From assembly GCA_030042955.1 (NCBI GenBank), contig JASHYQ010000259.1, positions 1-5,955 of the forward strand: 5,955 nucleotides of DNA. The letters are read 5' to 3'. This DNA comes from Thermoplasmata archaeon (lineage in GTDB: Archaea > Thermoplasmatota > Thermoplasmata > Lutacidiplasmatales > UBA184). Positions within the stretch are counted from its first letter, which is position 1. Each line of letters opens with the position of its first letter. The notes under the pieces were generated by a model. It ran no database searches. It was not told where the DNA came from and saw only the letters and a program-made list of their open reading frames with translations. Shown one piece after another: positions 5,433-5,955 of this stretch. Both the position numbers and the translations under genes were made by a program.

Positions 5433-5955
5433 ATGGCTGGGTCAGAGACCCCACCCCGACGGTCGGCGGCGTTGCTAGACTCGAAGCTCGATTCCCCGTC
5501 GCGGCGTTCGTCAACCCGGGTCAACCCGAAGGATCTGAAGACCCTACGCAGGGAGGCCAGGGCTCTCGAGGCGCGCCTGCTCCCTCACCAAACGATCTCC
5601 GAGAAGGTACTCATACAGGGTGAGCTGGGCTACATGCGGCGGCAACTGTTGTCCGACCGCAAAACGGTGGACGTCACCTACCCGGTGCGCCCGCCGTATG
5701 CCTTCACGCGCATCTTCTTCAGCCCCGCGGACGGGGAGATTCTGTACCACATCCTGGAACCTACGCTTCACCCCGGAGAACAGGAGAAGATCACCCAGAT
5801 CCGGGGCCGGATGGAGGCGATGATGGCGCAGGAGGAGTTGCCTATAGGAGAGGGTCAGACTCTGGAGGAGTCGGCCACACTGCAGGAGTATCTCCAGCAG
5901 AAGTTCCTCTCCGCGATCGACCTCTACGATATCGAGGTTGCAGAGCGCCGACGCC
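5433..5955 (+). CDS. Type II/IV secretion system (pilus/archaellum-type) ATPase, N-terminal part
   Basis: The frame runs off the right edge after 174 codons. Residues 1-32 are Ser/Arg/Pro-rich and probably disordered; 33-75 is a charged helical stretch. From 79 the sequence VDVTYPVRPPYAFTRIFF, then GEILYHILEPTLHPGEQEKI (to 120), matches the N-terminal domain of archaeal GspE/FlaI/TadA-like assembly ATPases, where a strand pattern of Y-V-PP-A--I and Y-v-EP-L---E is typical. Residues 112-174 are mainly helical, as in the linker before the RecA-like core. Walker A, Asp box, Walker B and His box should lie beyond the window, so ATPase activity is inferred from family. Such proteins sit on the cytoplasmic membrane face and power assembly of pilins or pilin-like proteins. 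ATG at 5433 is the first start compatible with the divergent promoter. Its neighbour carries a pilin-type signal, suggesting a shared system. Confidence 0.85.
   Translation, partial: MAGSETPPRRSAALLDSKLDSPSRRSSTRVNPKDLKTLRREARALEARLLPHQTISEKVLIQGELGYMRRQLLSDRKTVDVTYPVRPPYAFTRIFFSPADGEILYHILEPTLHPGEQEKITQIRGRMEAMMAQEELPIGEGQTLEESATLQEYLQQKFLSAIDLYDIEVAERRR

Noticed and set aside
5185..5514. Open frame continuing upstream of the PstS-like start, adding 110 residues
   Set aside because: It would place an unrelated Ser/Arg/Pro-rich segment before the prepilin signal, which must be close to the N-terminus, and would overlap the divergent ATPase gene and its promoter.

Overview
The window looks like a GC-rich archaeal chromosome fragment, most likely from the Thermoplasmatota or a related euryarchaeal lineage. 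The strongest clue is the protein on the minus strand at 3586-5184. Its N-terminus carries an archaeal-type class III (type IV pilin) signal, with AVSPVVATLILI followed by a long hydrophobic helix, fused to a PstS-like phosphate-binding domain. Single-pass surface proteins rich in N-glycosylation sequons and a FlaI/GspE-type secretion ATPase N-terminus agree with this. The assignment to phylum is inference from protein style; no rRNA or tRNA gene is present.

Layout: (1) 1-777, plus strand, the 3' part of an amidohydrolase_2-family TIM-barrel hydrolase cut by the left edge. (2) 778-882, a structured gap between convergent genes. (3) 883-1323, minus strand, a small membrane-anchored, sequon-rich surface protein. 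(4) 1457-1882, minus strand, an unrecognised helical/coiled-coil cytoplasmic protein. (5) About 1883-2908, roughly 1 kb with no convincing gene but several perfect inverted repeats; this is the least explained part of the window. (6) 2909-3388, plus strand, a second small membrane-anchored surface protein with a pilin-signal-like N-terminus. (7) 3389-3585, a gap between convergent genes holding an 18-nt palindrome and a strong GC hairpin with a T run that terminates the next gene. (8) 3586-5184, minus strand, the pilin-anchored PstS-like protein. (9) 5185-5432, a divergent promoter region with an 8-bp-arm palindrome. (10) 5433 to the right edge, plus strand, the N-terminus of a type II/IV secretion (pilus/archaellum-type) ATPase.

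The most interesting reading joins the last two genes. A solute-binding protein with a prepilin-type signal lies divergently beside an assembly ATPase of the machinery that polymerises such proteins. This recalls the Sulfolobus bindosome, in which sugar-binding proteins with class III signals depend on a dedicated assembly ATPase. Here the ligand would be phosphate or another oxyanion. The functional link is an inference from adjacency; the two domain identities are read directly from the sequence.
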